A stretch of 64,000 nucleotides of DNA from Metopolophium dirhodum (taxonomy: Eukaryota; Arthropoda; Insecta; Hemiptera; Aphididae). The DNA lies in the NCBI RefSeq assembly GCF_019925205.1, contig NC_083560.1, forward strand, positions 93,648,083 through 93,712,082, given 5' to 3'. Both the position numbers and the translations under genes were made by a program. Below the pieces are notes generated by a model. The model was not told the origin of the DNA and searched no databases. It was given only the letters and a program-made list of their open reading frames with translations. Below are positions 46,127-56,653 of the stretch, in pieces (the stretch's first letter is position 1; each line of letters begins with the position of its first letter).

Positions 46127-46486
46127 CTGAAAAAAAAAATAGATAATTAAGAATTTTGTAAATTACCTATGAACCATTACACTCACTTTCGTTGAGATAA
46201 CTATAAGTTGTACGTCACATATTCGAACAATGTGTAATTAAACCCATTTACTGAATTCATGTCAAATGCATTGAGTGATTACGTAGGGGTGGAGGCTGAG
46301 GTCGAAAGAAGTTATTAAAAAAAGGATCTAAATATGAAGTTTGAAAGTTTATTGTTAAAGATTTTTGAATACGAATAAATTTAGAGTGACTTTCTACCGA
46401 ACCACTTTTACATAATTTGACTGTTGATGTAATTGTTTCTAAAAATTTTTTTTCCCCATTTTTTACTAAAATTTTAGATTCTGAGC

Positions 46487-47294
46487 GAAGCGATGAATGT
46501 ATTGATTTTACAATGATGTGTGTTTTTTTTTTTTTTATTTTTTTTTTTTTTATTTTTGTGTCTGTCATCACCTTTTAGGACAGTAAAAGTGCTTAGATTT
46601 TCTTCAATAGTAACTTTTCTGATAGGAAAGTGAATCTAGTTGGTACTTTGGGGGGTCAAAAGTAAACATTTCCCAGTAGTTTTCACAAGCGACGTGAAAA
46701 TCAAACGAAAAATTAAGGAAAAACGGGAATTTTTACGCAAAATCTGTTTTCGAGAAAATCGATTTTGGTTTTTGGTGTAACTCTAAAATAAATGACCGTA
46801 GGGACATGAAATTTTGACTGAATGTTTATATTAGCATTTTCTATACACCATAAAATGTTGAAAATATTTTGACTCTTTTTGAGCTGTTTATGGACATTGT
46901 CAGTTTTCAATTTTTTTAGTTTTTTTTTCTCTAAATATCAATAAATTTTTATTTGTTGGGTAAAAAAGCGTGAAAATTTAATATAAGGCTCCTGATATAT
47001 CGTTCTAATAGCAGTTGAAAAATATTAAAAATACATATGCACAATTTTTTTTTATAAGCATTTAAAGTTCAAATTTTGACAACATTTATCAAATTTATAA
47101 TTTATTAATTATTTTGTGGTTAAAAATTTATAAATTTATAAATTTATAAATTTTCAACTTTTATGGCTAAGGATTGAAAATTTAAAACAAGGCTCCACGT
47201 AAATAGGTTATATATAAATTACTTTATTCACAATAATATCATCAAATATACTTGGTAAAATCATAGGCTGACTGACCGTTTTCGCTCAGGATCG
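46487..47294 (+). repeat. Longest copy of the dispersed AT-rich repeat family, with inverted termini
   Basis: The left edge gattctgagcgaag (46487) is answered by the inverse ttcgctcaggatcg at 47281-47294. The 808-bp interior has no coding capacity and contains blocks shared with 13728, 40715, 45485 and 47545. It is probably a non-autonomous DNA element. Confidence 0.6.
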
Positions 47295-47544
47295 TTTTTC
47301 TTATACAATGATATTATATCATTGAATTCAAATTTAACACTATCCATTACTGTGACCCACTTGTAACCTACTGTACATCAGAGCGACATCCACTTATCCA
47401 CCTTTTTTGTTATGCATTTTGTAGATAAAGATTTTTTAGCTATTTTACCCCCCGTTAAAATTGTTTCTTCCTCATTCTCATCTCTTACGTAAATAATTAT
47501 TTTTTTGATGTTAGCTATATCTTGATGTTGCCTGTAAAAAAGTT

Positions 47545-47810
47545 TTTATTGTATTGATTTTATAATGATGTGTTTTTTTATTTTGTGTGGTCAACTTTTG
47601 GGACAGTTAAAATGCTTCGATTTTCTTTAATAGTTTCCTGAAAGGAAAGTGAATCTAGTTGGTACTTTAGGGGGTCAAAAGTAAAAATTTCTCAGTAGTT
47701 TTCAAAAGCGCCGTGAAAAACAAATGAAAGATTAAGGAAAAAACGGAAATTTTTACGCAAAACCGTTTTTGGAAAAAATCGATTTTGGTTTTTGGTATAA
47801 CTCCTGTTTC
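47545..47810 (+). repeat. Partial copy of the dispersed AT-rich repeat family
   Basis: It includes tgaaaggaaagtgaatctag, gggggtcaaaagtaaaaatt, and the run to ggtttttggtataactcc. Confidence 0.8.
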
Positions 47811-48837
47811 CATAAAGCGCATATAGGTTTTTGATAGCCATAAAACTATAAAACCGACATAACTTAATTTTGAAACTAAGTCTAACTAATTAATTTGATA
47901 AACCAATGGCACCTTAATTTGTTTTATCAAAAACTACATGGGAATATTTAATAACAAGCTGACTTTAATAAGGACATAATTTTAGGCGATTTTTCAAATT
48001 TTTTTATATAAAAAATGAGGCAATTAAAATTTTACCTAATACACGTGCATCAGTCTCATTGGCAATTATTATCAGTTTAAGAATATTAGATTTTTTTGAT
48101 TTTATTATTAAAAACTATTGGTTAGTGTTATTAAAAAAATTCAAACACTATGTCACTGTCATTGATTACCTTAAACATCTCTATTATTCTATTATTCTAT
48201 TATTCTTTATAATAACTTATTATAAATTAAAGTGTAGCCTAAATATTATATTATCTTTAGTCAATTAATTTTAACTAGCTTTGTATTAAAACCCACAAGT
48301 TCCACTGACTTCTCCTTAGGAACATCACGCGGTGCGGCTTGTGGGTCACGGATTGAGGTTTCCCCTTAATTCGTGGATGGAAGTAAGGTCGTAAAAAACA
48401 AGAAATCACACAAGACTTCTATTTTCTTAAATTATATTTTGAATTCTATTACTACAAAAGTATAATCATAATCCAAAAAATCGATCCCAATCGCCATCAA
48501 AATGTTGTTCAGTAATGACTGTATATGTCCTTTTTTCTCCTATTTTATGGTCTCAGTACTCTTTTTTTTGTCTTTTTGGAGTTTTCAAACATTTTCCTCG
48601 TTTTTTATTGACATTGATATGACCTGATTCATTTACAGATTTAAAACATTATAGTTAGCACCGTATAGTATACAAAATGCATAGATTCAGTCTAGTAATT
48701 TTTTTGAGAATTGAAAAATTTTTCACTAAATTTCCGAAGATACATAATACATCTAAAATGATAGGGGGGGGGGGTAGGGGGAGGACCTCGAGATTTTTCT
48801 TTTAAAAGTTACAAGTCACATTTCGTTTTATAATGTT
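47811..48837. other. Gene-free interval
   Basis: No gene recognised. Near 48100-48135 a short stretch (actattggttagtgttatta) resembles the loop of the foldback element at 21585. Runs of G lie at 48763-48782. Confidence 0.35.
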
Positions 48838-48850
48838 TAATTTTTATTAA

Positions 48851-50017
48851 CTATTCAAAGCATTCATTTTCATCAGTTTCACAGTCATTTTCATCTTCAT
48901 CTTCATCTACAATTTCGCATTCGTCGTCAAGTTGTTTGTCGTTAATATTGTACAAAGCACCTGCATGACGGAAAAACTCCACTGTCGGATCTTGTTTTAA
49001 TACACGGCACTTCTTCAGGAACATGTATTTCGCTAAGTAACCGCCATAAAACTCTTTTTGTCTCCTATAGTTAGGCATAGACACCTTTGCGTGGCGCCAA
49101 GTAGATTCGATTGTATTAGTATGTGCACCAGTTACAGGATCCTTAAAATTTAGAGACCTTAAGATGAACATAACCTTCATTTTCGAGACAGTCATAGGCC
49201 TAAAATTATATACTTATTAATAATAAGCTAATTTTAGTTTTATGTTAATGTTGTTGAACTTTTATTTATTACCTTCCAACAATCCGAAATGATTGTTGTA
49301 TCGGGCTTAATCCACTCTTTAATTATTTCTAATAATGTGGAGGACGATCTATCTTCCCTTTCATATCCTCCGAACACCCACTGTCCTTCTACCCTATGTC
49401 CACGGTGGTACTTCCTTTTCCCAAACTTTGATTCGTCAATTTCTACAGTTCTGCCTACTCCGCCCAACAAGCATTTTTTGACGATCATACCGTCAAAAGT
49501 GACTTCCCGACAAAAAGAATTCCAATCAGCTACTGTGTTCTTGCCCAAACGTAATTGGTTTTGTATAATAAATTATGGACAATTCATCGTCCACAAATTT
49601 ACAAAACCACATATATCTAGTAAGGACAAATGTGACTTGGCAAAGAATGTACCTTTTCTAAGAGATGAACTATAATGAAAAAAAAACAACAAACCCTAAT
49701 CTTAGTTCTGTGCATACTTTAAAATAAATTAAGAATAACTTACCTATAATTGCAACATTGTTTTTGTTTCTTTTTTGGAAACCAAATTCCGACATTTCCA
49801 TTTAAATTTATCCAAAATAGTTACATCACTTACGAGTGATATGACTATCATGGCCACGTATACATTTGACATTTTTTTGAATTACAACAAAATCCATTAA
49901 CTTATTTATTAATTTTAAACCATTATCCTCTAGCTCAAATTGTTTAAAATCAAATAAATTTAGATGCTTACCTGACTGCCATCTTGAAAGCTTGTGTCGT
50001 ATCCCATTTCGCCGCAT
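48851..50017 (-). pseudogene. Merlin/IS1016-like (ISXO2) transposase, broken
   Basis: From 50017 leftward the pieces are LMDFVVIQKNVKCIRGHDSH (N-terminal zinc-ribbon-like region, cut by a frameshift near 49845), LDKFKWKCRN, and SLRKGTFFAKSHLSLLDICG. After a stop near 49576 come RLGKNTVADWNSFCREV, then VEIDESKFGKRKYHRGHRVE (first catalytic Asp), WVFGGYER, TTIISDCWK (second Asp), a probable intron near 49203-49268, and AHTNTIESTWRHAK (catalytic Glu) in another frame, ending with an acidic tail. This is the DDE-type core of the IS1016/Merlin superfamily. At least one stop and two frameshifts inactivate it. Terminal repeats were not found. Confidence 0.8.
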
Positions 50018-50288
50018 AAAATTATTTTTGTCTTAGAACATGGTTATGAATTTTTGATTTGAAAAGTGATAAATAGACACAGAGAAATATTTATCGTTTG
50101 AAACGATCTTAGTGCTATACTATCTCAATTCTGAAGTTATCGATTGATAAATCCCCAATAATTATATAAATAAAATAGAATGAATAGTGTGTCGTCGCAG
50201 CGATAATTGCAAAGTTACCACAGTCAGTGTCATATGATTATCACCAGTACGTATTTGCGCATTTACAGTTCACAATTTTTAAATAATA

Positions 50289-51265
50289 ATGTCGAATATT
50301 GAATATATTTCTACACAGCGAAAAGGGGAGTGCCTTATTTTTAATAACTATTATTTTAGAATTGATAAAAAAATAGAAAATAAAAAATATTGGAAGTGTA
50401 TTGAAAACTGTGGAGCTCGTGTAATAATTTCAGATGAATTCACTGTACATTCCGATAAGTTTTATAATCATAACCACAGTCCTCGTCCAGTTAAAATTGA
50501 AGAAAAACGTTTTAAGGCCAAACTTCGTTTGACACCAAAAGAAAACCCTCTGGAACCAATTCCGAAGGTAATTATAAAAATTTTAATAAATAATTTTCGA
50601 AATATTTCACTTATTTTAATGCTGTTTATAGGCATTTGAAATATTCGTTTTTGTTTATTATTTTTGTATATGTATTTTATTTATTTTGTAGGTATAATTC
50701 ATAAAGATTTTGTGCAAATAGCTAAGAATTACTTATTGACCACTCTTATTTATTTATTCAAAATAAAGAATAATAATAATTTAAAATAATTTAAAATAAT
50801 AATTATATATATATATTTAGATAACTGTAGTAGATACCTACGCTAAGTATAAATTTACTAATTTATTTCAATAGATTTATAAAGAAGTTCGAACTTCATT
50901 TTTAAGACAAAAAGGAGATTGTGTAACCCAAAATGAAAGAGAAGAAGCAGTAGCAACATATCAATCAGTAAAATCAAGTATTCATCGAAATGAACGTAAG
51001 GAAGTGTCTCCACAACCTGAAAATAGAAAAGACCTACAAATACCAGGTTTATGGCGTCAAATATTAGATGGAAGAAATTTTATTTTATGTGTCGATGGTT
51101 TAGATGATAAAATTTTAATTTTTGGAACGCCAGAAATTTTTTCTAAAATGTGTGACGTTAAAACTCTTTTATGGATGGTACTTTTAAAAGTGTACCAAAC
51201 ATATTTTTACTATTATATGCTATACATTTTGTATATTTTGATGTAGTATTCCCAGGAATATACAT
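50289..51265 (+). pseudogene. FLYWCH-MULE transposase fragment, 3'-truncated
   Basis: Exon 1 (50289-50567, phase 0) encodes a FLYWCH zinc finger (YWKCIENCGARVI and HNHSPRP). Exon 2 starts at 50875 (IYKEVRTSFLRQ) and runs through NFILCVDGLDDKILIFGTPE. A frameshift near 51165 moves the frame to MDGTFKSVPNIFLLLYAIHF, the first DDE block (Asp in MDGTF) of FLYWCH-type MULEs. The match ends near 51265, at the junction with the Polinton relic, so the rest of the core is lost. Confidence 0.8.
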
Positions 51266-51625
51266 TGAATTAAGTGAGTAAAAAACCAAATGTGTTGGTA
51301 CCTCTATTATTTTATAGCCTGGAGATACATTCGGATAAAACTCGTGTATTGTATGGCACTGCTTACCGTTGACGAATGAACCCATAACTAGGTTTGAATC
51401 CATATATATACAGTTTGTTTTGGTAATATTGACCAACGTATCTGATTCGTGATTGACATTAGCTGCATATTTACGATTTTTAAAACCCAACAACTGTCCT
51501 ATACTATTAGACATGCGAAAATCTACAGTTTCGCTACAAAACATTGTACATTTTAGTGTATAATTATCTGCTCTCAACTTGAATAAAGTATCAGAATTAT
51601 GTAATACACGTTTTATAGCCGCTTC

Positions 51626-51633
51626 AATTTCAT
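51626..51633. repeat. LINE target-site duplication, left copy
   Basis: aatttcat at 51626-51633 is repeated at 53762-53769, just after the poly-A tail. Confidence 0.85.
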
Positions 51634-53616
51634 GCTAAAAATAAAAAACATCACCTCATACTAATATCTTTAGATTTAGAAAAAGCATATGACATGGTAT
51701 GGAGGAATAGAGTCCTCGAAATCATACAAAACAGTGGCATAAATGGCAAAATGTTTCTATTCTTACAAAATTTCCTAAAAAATCGCAAAATCCAAGTCAG
51801 AGCCCTATCAGAACTATCAAAAATCCACCAAACAGAAAATGGACTACCCCAAGGGTCTGTTATTAGCGTTACAATGTTTTTATTGGCCATCAATGACATT
51901 TTCAAAAACATACCGAAACCCACAAAACATCTACTATTCGCCGATGATTGTCACATCTACTGCAGCGGACAAAACACCAAAACAACTGTGGATATATTAC
52001 AAGACGCACTAAATATACTCCAAGATTGGTCTCACAAAACTGGCTTCAAATTCTCTGCTGGTAAAAGCCAATGTATTACCTTCCATACTAACCCTAGAGC
52101 AAACATACAATTCCACCTTAAAAACTCCCCAATACCCATTTGTGAAAATCTCCGCGTACTTGGAATGATATTCGACAATAAACTAAGATGGGGCTCACAC
52201 ATAAAAAAGCTCAAAAGTACATGCAAAGTCCGAATGAACATCATAAAAACACTTTCCCACCATACATGGGGCGCCAAAACGAAATCACTTATAACAGTCT
52301 ATAAATCTCTTATATTATCACAAATACAGTATGGTGCCCAAATTTATATTACAGCCAAAGAAAAGCTATTAAAAACATTGGATCCAATCCACAATGAGGG
52401 TATTCGTCTATCAATAGGAGCATTCAGAACCAGCCCCATTGACAGCATTCTATGCTATGCTGGAGAACTTCCCCTCAACCTACTTAGAGAAAAAGATCTC
52501 CTAAATTATGGAATAAAAAGAAAAAGCACTCCAAACCACATGGGATACATTAACTTTTTTAACGACAAAACCACAAATTTAATTTTTCCAATAAAAAACC
52601 CCGTATTATCTATACATGACATCTTCTTCCAACTAATCAATAAACACACCATACACACATCTGTCAAAAACAAAATCACATACCCAAACCATCCCACTTG
52701 GTTTTGGAAAATCAAAGTCAATACTGAGCTTCTACAACTTAACAAACACGACACAAATCCCAATATTATCACCTCGCAATTTTATGAAATTATCCAAGAC
52801 AAATATTCACACTTCGAAAAAATATACACTGATGCTTCTAAATCCACTCAAGGTGTTGGATTTTCAATAATCCAAAAAAATATCACACTCCTTCACAAGC
52901 TCCCACCGGAAACTTGTATATTCTCGGCTGAATCTCAAGCCATTAATGAAGCTATCATATTAGCCAATACTATCAACTCAAACCACATTCTAATTTTAAG
53001 TGATTCACTCAGTGCTTTACTTGCCCTTCAAAACCCACTACCCTCAAACGAAACTACCCAAAATATCCAAATAATATTTAAATCGACCACCAAAAACATC
53101 GAATTTATGTGGGTTCCATCACACATTGGTATTAATGGCAATGAAATGGCTGACAAGGCAGCTGACCTTGCAACCAAAATTATCCTCCACCCAACAATTT
53201 CCGACCTACCGACTAATGACATTAAATCATCCATCAAACGCAAAATACATGCTAGATGGCAAAATCATTGGGATGCTATTCCGCCTACCAACAAGCTGAA
53301 ATCAGTCAAGAAAGACACAAAAAAGTGGAACCCACCGTACTTCCTCAACAGACGCCAAGAAGTTGCCATCACAAGATGCAGAATCGGACATTCCTTCACA
53401 ACCCACGCTTTTCTCATCAACAAAAACCCACCTCCCACCTGCGACGAATGCCATGCCGACCTCTCAATACAACATATCATCCAGGATTGCTCAAAGTACA
53501 GGGACGCAAGAAACAATCTAGCTATACCACCGAATATGGATGAAGCACTAAACGAAAATAATATTTTTAAAATTATCTCTTTTCTTACTCAAATCCACCT
53601 AATAAACAAACTTTAA
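51634..53616 (+). CDS. Non-LTR reverse transcriptase and RNase H (partial, open frame)
   Basis: The frame is open from the truncation point. It has ISLDLEKAYDMVW (motif A Asp), GLPQGSVIS, and FADD at residues 82-85 counted from the Met at 51694, the catalytic motif of reverse transcriptase. A linker follows, then an RNase H domain starting near residue 378 with YTDASKSTQGVGF, SAESQAINEA, LSDSLSALLAL and WVPSHIGINGNEMADKAA. A Cys-rich motif (CDECHADLSIQHIIQDC) ends the protein, as in RNase H-bearing LINE clades such as I, R1 and LOA; the exact clade is not settled. No stop interrupts these 660 codons, so the copy is young, but without endonuclease and 5' end it cannot move by itself. Confidence 0.92.
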   Translation, partial: AKNKKHHLILISLDLEKAYDMVWRNRVLEIIQNSGINGKMFLFLQNFLKNRKIQVRALSELSKIHQTENGLPQGSVISVTMFLLAINDIFKNIPKPTKHLLFADDCHIYCSGQNTKTTVDILQDALNILQDWSHKTGFKFSAGKSQCITFHTNPRANIQFHLKNSPIPICENLRVLGMIFDNKLRWGSHIKKLKSTCKVRMNIIKTLSHHTWGAKTKSLITVYKSLILSQIQYGAQIYITAKEKLLKTLDPIHNEGIRLSIGAFRTSPIDSILCYAGELPLNLLREKDLLNYGIKRKSTPNHMGYINFFNDKTTNLIFPIKNPVLSIHDIFFQLINKHTIHTSVKNKITYPNHPTWFWKIKVNTELLQLNKHDTNPNIITSQFYEIIQDKYSHFEKIYTDASKSTQGVGFSIIQKNITLLHKLPPETCIFSAESQAINEAIILANTINSNHILILSDSLSALLALQNPLPSNETTQNIQIIFKSTTKNIEFMWVPSHIGINGNEMADKAADLATKIILHPTISDLPTNDIKSSIKRKIHARWQNHWDAIPPTNKLKSVKKDTKKWNPPYFLNRRQEVAITRCRIGHSFTTHAFLINKNPPPTCDECHADLSIQHIIQDCSKYRDARNNLAIPPNMDEALNENNIFKIISFLTQIHLINKL

Positions 53617-53761
53617 CAATGTAAAAACCCTTTCCGTAGTCATTAAGCTATACAATTTTTTTTTTTTTTTTTTTTTTTTTGTCTTGTACTCTTAATTCAA
53701 GCTAGGCTAATGACCTGTGATGTCGAAGCCTTATTTTCCTAATAAAAAAAAAAAAAAAAAA
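51634..53761 (+). mobile_element. 5'-truncated non-LTR retrotransposon inserted in the Polinton capsid gene
   Basis: It starts inside the reverse transcriptase domain, runs through RNase H and a short 3' region with a poly-T tract (53656-53680), and ends in a poly-A tail (53744-53761). The 8-bp target duplication and 5' truncation are typical of target-primed reverse transcription. Length 2128 bp. Confidence 0.9.
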
Positions 53762-53979
53762 AATTTCATTCAACTCATAAGAGCCGGTAGGTATTACATA
53801 GCTATCGCTATTCGTATTATTGTCATTATTGTATATGAAGCATATTTTATTACACTTTTCGTTTACATTAGGAATAGAATTATTCGTCTGAAAACCTAAC
53901 AGACAGATTTTAGCATTTTTACTGACTTCTATCGGTGGAAAAAAGTCACATGACAATTCGCTCGAGTTACCGGTTAACG

Positions 53980-54295
53980 TTATAGTGTACATGATAAAAA
54001 TTTTAAACACAAGTGCCCACAGTTTGTTGTGTTATATTTCTGATGTCTCTCGTAGTTATATTCGATATTGCAACCGTTGAAATATTTCTGTAATTCTAGC
54101 GGTGGCGCTACCCAATAAGTACCTATACCGTTTTCGATGTCTAAATTAACTACAGCTGACTCTTGATGTTTTGCTGGTCGAGGCAACTTGTCTCTAGCAA
54201 ATACACCGATGAAATGAGGAATTTTCAACATGTCAACGTATTTTATAATCTCATAATCGTACAACGCTCTATCGGGACCACGTAGAAATTAGTTT
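53980..54295 (-). pseudogene. Polinton adenain-like cysteine protease, internally deleted
   Basis: The frame has LYDYEIIKYVDMLKIPHFIG, ESAVVNLDIENGIGTYWVA, and TTNCGHLCLKFL (nucleophile Cys in NCGHL). In the adenain-like family the sequence after the first block contains GTHWVA (catalytic His), then an FDS-type acidic block. Here the His position reads Tyr and the acidic block is missing: WVA is joined directly to PPLELQKYF. The enzyme would process virion precursors, but this copy lacks catalytic residues. No ATG opens the frame at a good position; a stop lies about 10 codons upstream. It overlaps the 5' end of the capsid-like gene by about 30 bases. Confidence 0.75.
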
Positions 54296-54304
54296 TTTGA
54301 CCTA

Positions 54305-55128
54305 GATTTCTTAACTGATCCGCCCTTGTGTGGTGCTAGGTATAAACCTTTACCTTTTACGATTTTATAAGAACTACCCTTGTGAGGAGTAAGATATAAA
54401 TCCTTTGCCTAAATGAATAGGAGTGCTTTTTCCAGAATTTAATTCTTTTACGACTTTTACTATATTACCAACTCCACCGGTAAGCGCGCCTAATGCTGAT
54501 AAACCAGCAAAAATAGGAATTAAAGGTAGAACACCACCCTTTTTCGGTATCGGTATAATTCTTGGTGTTTTAGTTTTCTTATTTTTAGATTTCTTAGATT
54601 TTTTTGCAGCTGACAAACATGTTCTTACTAATTTTACTATGTTTTTTTCGTTCATTTTATATTTGATGGAATTTTTAGCAGCCAAAACCATTTGTTTAAA
54701 TCCGCAACCAGCTCCGATCTTACGTTTGACCTTCATGGCTGTATTAACTAGCCAAGACGCCGCTTTTTCTTTGATACCTGTGTTTTTAGATTTAAACACT
54801 TCCCAGGCCTGATTTTCTAATACTTCGTCTGCTCTATGTCGATCAGTTAGCGAATTACTTTCTTCGTATGCGATATCGTGGGCTCTGGCCAACTCGTCAA
54901 GTCTGTTTATACCACGTTCTCCTCATGCTAATCTATGTTTTAATTTTGTTCCGGGACCGGCAAATCTATAAACAATTATTCATAACATTTAAAACGGACT
55001 TATTAGTCATAATATATTGTAGTGACTTACCTATAGCCAGGTAAATGTAATTCCACGGGTAAATAATTTATAACAGAGTTAATAAGACCGGAGCCTTTAT
55101 TGTTGTTTCGCTTACGAACGTGAGACAT
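54305..55128 (-). pseudogene. Polinton PLA2-domain virion protein, two exons
   Basis: Exon 1 runs from ATG at 55128 (MSHVRKRNNNKGSG) to 55031; exon 2 starts at 54965. The joined reading gives LPVELHLPGYRFAGPGTKL, the Ca-binding loop of parvovirus VP1-type phospholipase A2, followed by ARAHDIAYEE with the catalytic His-Asp. A stop codon lies between them near 54926. Farther on are a basic tail (KKSKKSKNKKTKTPR), then LPLIPIFAGLSALGALTGGV, a hydrophobic segment. After a 1-base frameshift near 54405 the protein ends with two GKGLYL-PHKG units. The PLA2 fold would open membranes during entry in a virus; here it is described as a broken relic. Confidence 0.75.
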
Positions 55129-55190
55129 CGTGTGACGCTATCGCTAACATAGCACTTATAATTATAGTAAAAAATTAAAAAAAAAAAAAA
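55129..55190. promoter_or_regulatory. 62-bp divergent intergenic region between PLA2-protein and ATPase genes
   Basis: The two genes start 62 bases apart on opposite strands. The gap is AT-rich (cttataattatagtaaaaaa) and ends in a run of A before the ATPase ATG. A shared bidirectional promoter is likely by position; no consensus box is certain. Confidence 0.45.
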
Positions 55191-55875
55191 ATGCGCTTTA
55201 TCGAACAAGAGAAAAAACTCCGAATTTATAATATTGATTCTCCAGAGACAATTCAACAGAGACATGGAGAGCTTTTTCCAAATACGATAAGGTCATTGGT
55301 ACTCGGCAGCTCGGGGTGTGGTAAAACCAATCTGATGTATTTTCTTCTAGTCGATGAAAATGGGTTACGATTTGAAAACGTTTACATATACTCCAAGACG
55401 CTGGAACAACCTAAATATAAATTATTAAAACGTATTATTGATGGAATAGAAGGTATGAACATTTTTACCTTTTTCGAGAATGATAAAGTAATTCCACCCG
55501 AGAAAGTTTTACCAAATTCAATTTTTATCTTGGACGATGTTATTGGTGAACACCAAAACGTTATAAGAGATTATTTTTCTCGAGGTCGCACACAATAAAA
55601 TAGATATATTCTATCTGGCCCAGAGTTATTCAAAAGTACCAAAACAGTTGATACGTGACAACGCGAATTTAATAGTATTATTTAAACAGGACGAAACAAA
55701 TTTAAAACATGTATACAACGAGCACTGTTCGGGCGATATGTCATAAACACAATTTAAACATTTCTGTATAACATGTTGGAACCGTGACAGGTTTACATTT
55801 GTTGTTATTTGTAAAGATAGCGAACGTGATAACGGACGTTATCGTTTTGGATTTGATACTTATGTAGTTATATAA
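55191..55875 (+). pseudogene. Polinton FtsK/HerA-type packaging ATPase
   Basis: The ATG at 55191 opens a frame with LVLGSSGCGKTNLMYFLL (Walker A, GSSGCGKT) and NSIFILDDVIG (Walker B, ILDD), ending near RGRT at 55598. A 1-base frameshift there moves the protein to NKIDIFYLAQSYSKVPKQLI and LIVLFKQDETNLKHVYNEHC, with a further stop near 55745, to the end at 55875. The family pumps the element genome into the capsid. Lengths of the pieces fit a complete ATPase of about 228 codons. Confidence 0.85.
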
Positions 55876-55915
55876 GACGCTACAATTAATAAATATAATC
55901 ATTTAAAACGCAGTC

Positions 55916-56653
55916 ATGACGGAGGCAACTACTGTTTTAGATGAGCTAGTTAAAGCTAAGGAAAGTATTAAGCGTAAATATATCGCATTAAAAACAGGTT
56001 CGGATAATGTTCAACAATTAATGACACAGACATTAAAACCAATTATCGATCCTTTAACTAAAATATCGAATAAACCTCGATTGAACAAAGAAAATACTGA
56101 CAATAAATCAAAAAACTCGATATCGGACTACAATCAACAAGAAATTGAAAATTGGTTTCAGTCTACAGACTTGGATAAAATCTATGGCCCGAAAAAACTT
56201 CCAAACGGACATATTATCTTGGGTAAAAAAGAAGTAAAATTCTTAGAAAATACTATACTTATTGACGGTACTGTTTACCCATCTACGTCGGGTCTTAATC
56301 AGTTATTATTTTTAAAAAATCCACTTATTTTTACTGATAGCGATTTAGAGGTATATAAATCTATATTAACTCAAACATCGGTACATTTATCTACAGTTGG
56401 AAATAAAATAAAAAAGGGTGGCACTAAATATTCAACAATTATTATTAAATTATTCCCCTCGGGTGGCGAGCTGTCTATGAAATTACAGAAAAATAACTTA
56501 GTGTATTGGGACAATCCAAACGAGTTGGTTGATCGATTACGTCTGCTTCTCGCGTCAAAAACAGCCGGCAATACAAGCGTTTCAAACGAAATAATATCGA
56601 TTTTCGACGAATTACACGAAGCCGGACTAATAAAGCGAGTTCCAGATGTCTAA
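55916..56653 (+). CDS. Conserved Polinton protein of unknown function
   Basis: The frame of 245 residues is intact. It starts with a helical segment (LDELVKAKESIKRKYIALK), has IENWFQSTDLDKIYGPK, and ends with VYWDNPNELVDRLRLLLAS and SVSNEIISIFDELHEAGL. The C-terminal motif is familiar from arthropod Polinton proteins, but its job is unknown. It starts 40 bases after the ATPase and its stop overlaps the start of the integrase gene, so they are probably co-transcribed. It is the best preserved gene in the element. Confidence 0.7.
   Translation: MTEATTVLDELVKAKESIKRKYIALKTGSDNVQQLMTQTLKPIIDPLTKISNKPRLNKENTDNKSKNSISDYNQQEIENWFQSTDLDKIYGPKKLPNGHIILGKKEVKFLENTILIDGTVYPSTSGLNQLLFLKNPLIFTDSDLEVYKSILTQTSVHLSTVGNKIKKGGTKYSTIIIKLFPSGGELSMKLQKNNLVYWDNPNELVDRLRLLLASKTAGNTSVSNEIISIFDELHEAGLIKRVPDV

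Larger units (their letters stand above)
51285..54010 (-). pseudogene. Polinton minor capsid-like protein, split by a LINE
   Basis: The 5' part (54010-53770) reads YTITLTGNSSELSCDFFPPI and IPTGSYELNE. The frame then meets the LINE insertion (51634-53761) and resumes with EAAIKRVLHNSDTLFKLRAD, SIGQLLGFKNRKY, HTIHEFYPNVSPGYKIIEVP. With the LINE and one copy of its 8-bp duplication removed, the frame joins exactly. These motifs match a conserved arthropod Polinton gene usually regarded as a minor capsid or penton-like protein; that function is literature-level inference. The C-terminus is cut off near 51285 at the junction with the MULE fragment. Confidence 0.65.

Noticed and set aside
49289..49675. 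Plus-strand ORF of 128 codons
   Set aside because: Antisense to the Merlin-like transposase, whose catalytic motifs are on the minus strand.
52032..53243. Minus-strand ORFs inside the LINE
   Set aside because: Antisense to the intact RT-RNase H frame; no domains.
54423..54812. Plus-strand ORF of 129 codons
   Set aside because: Antisense shadow of the PLA2-domain gene.
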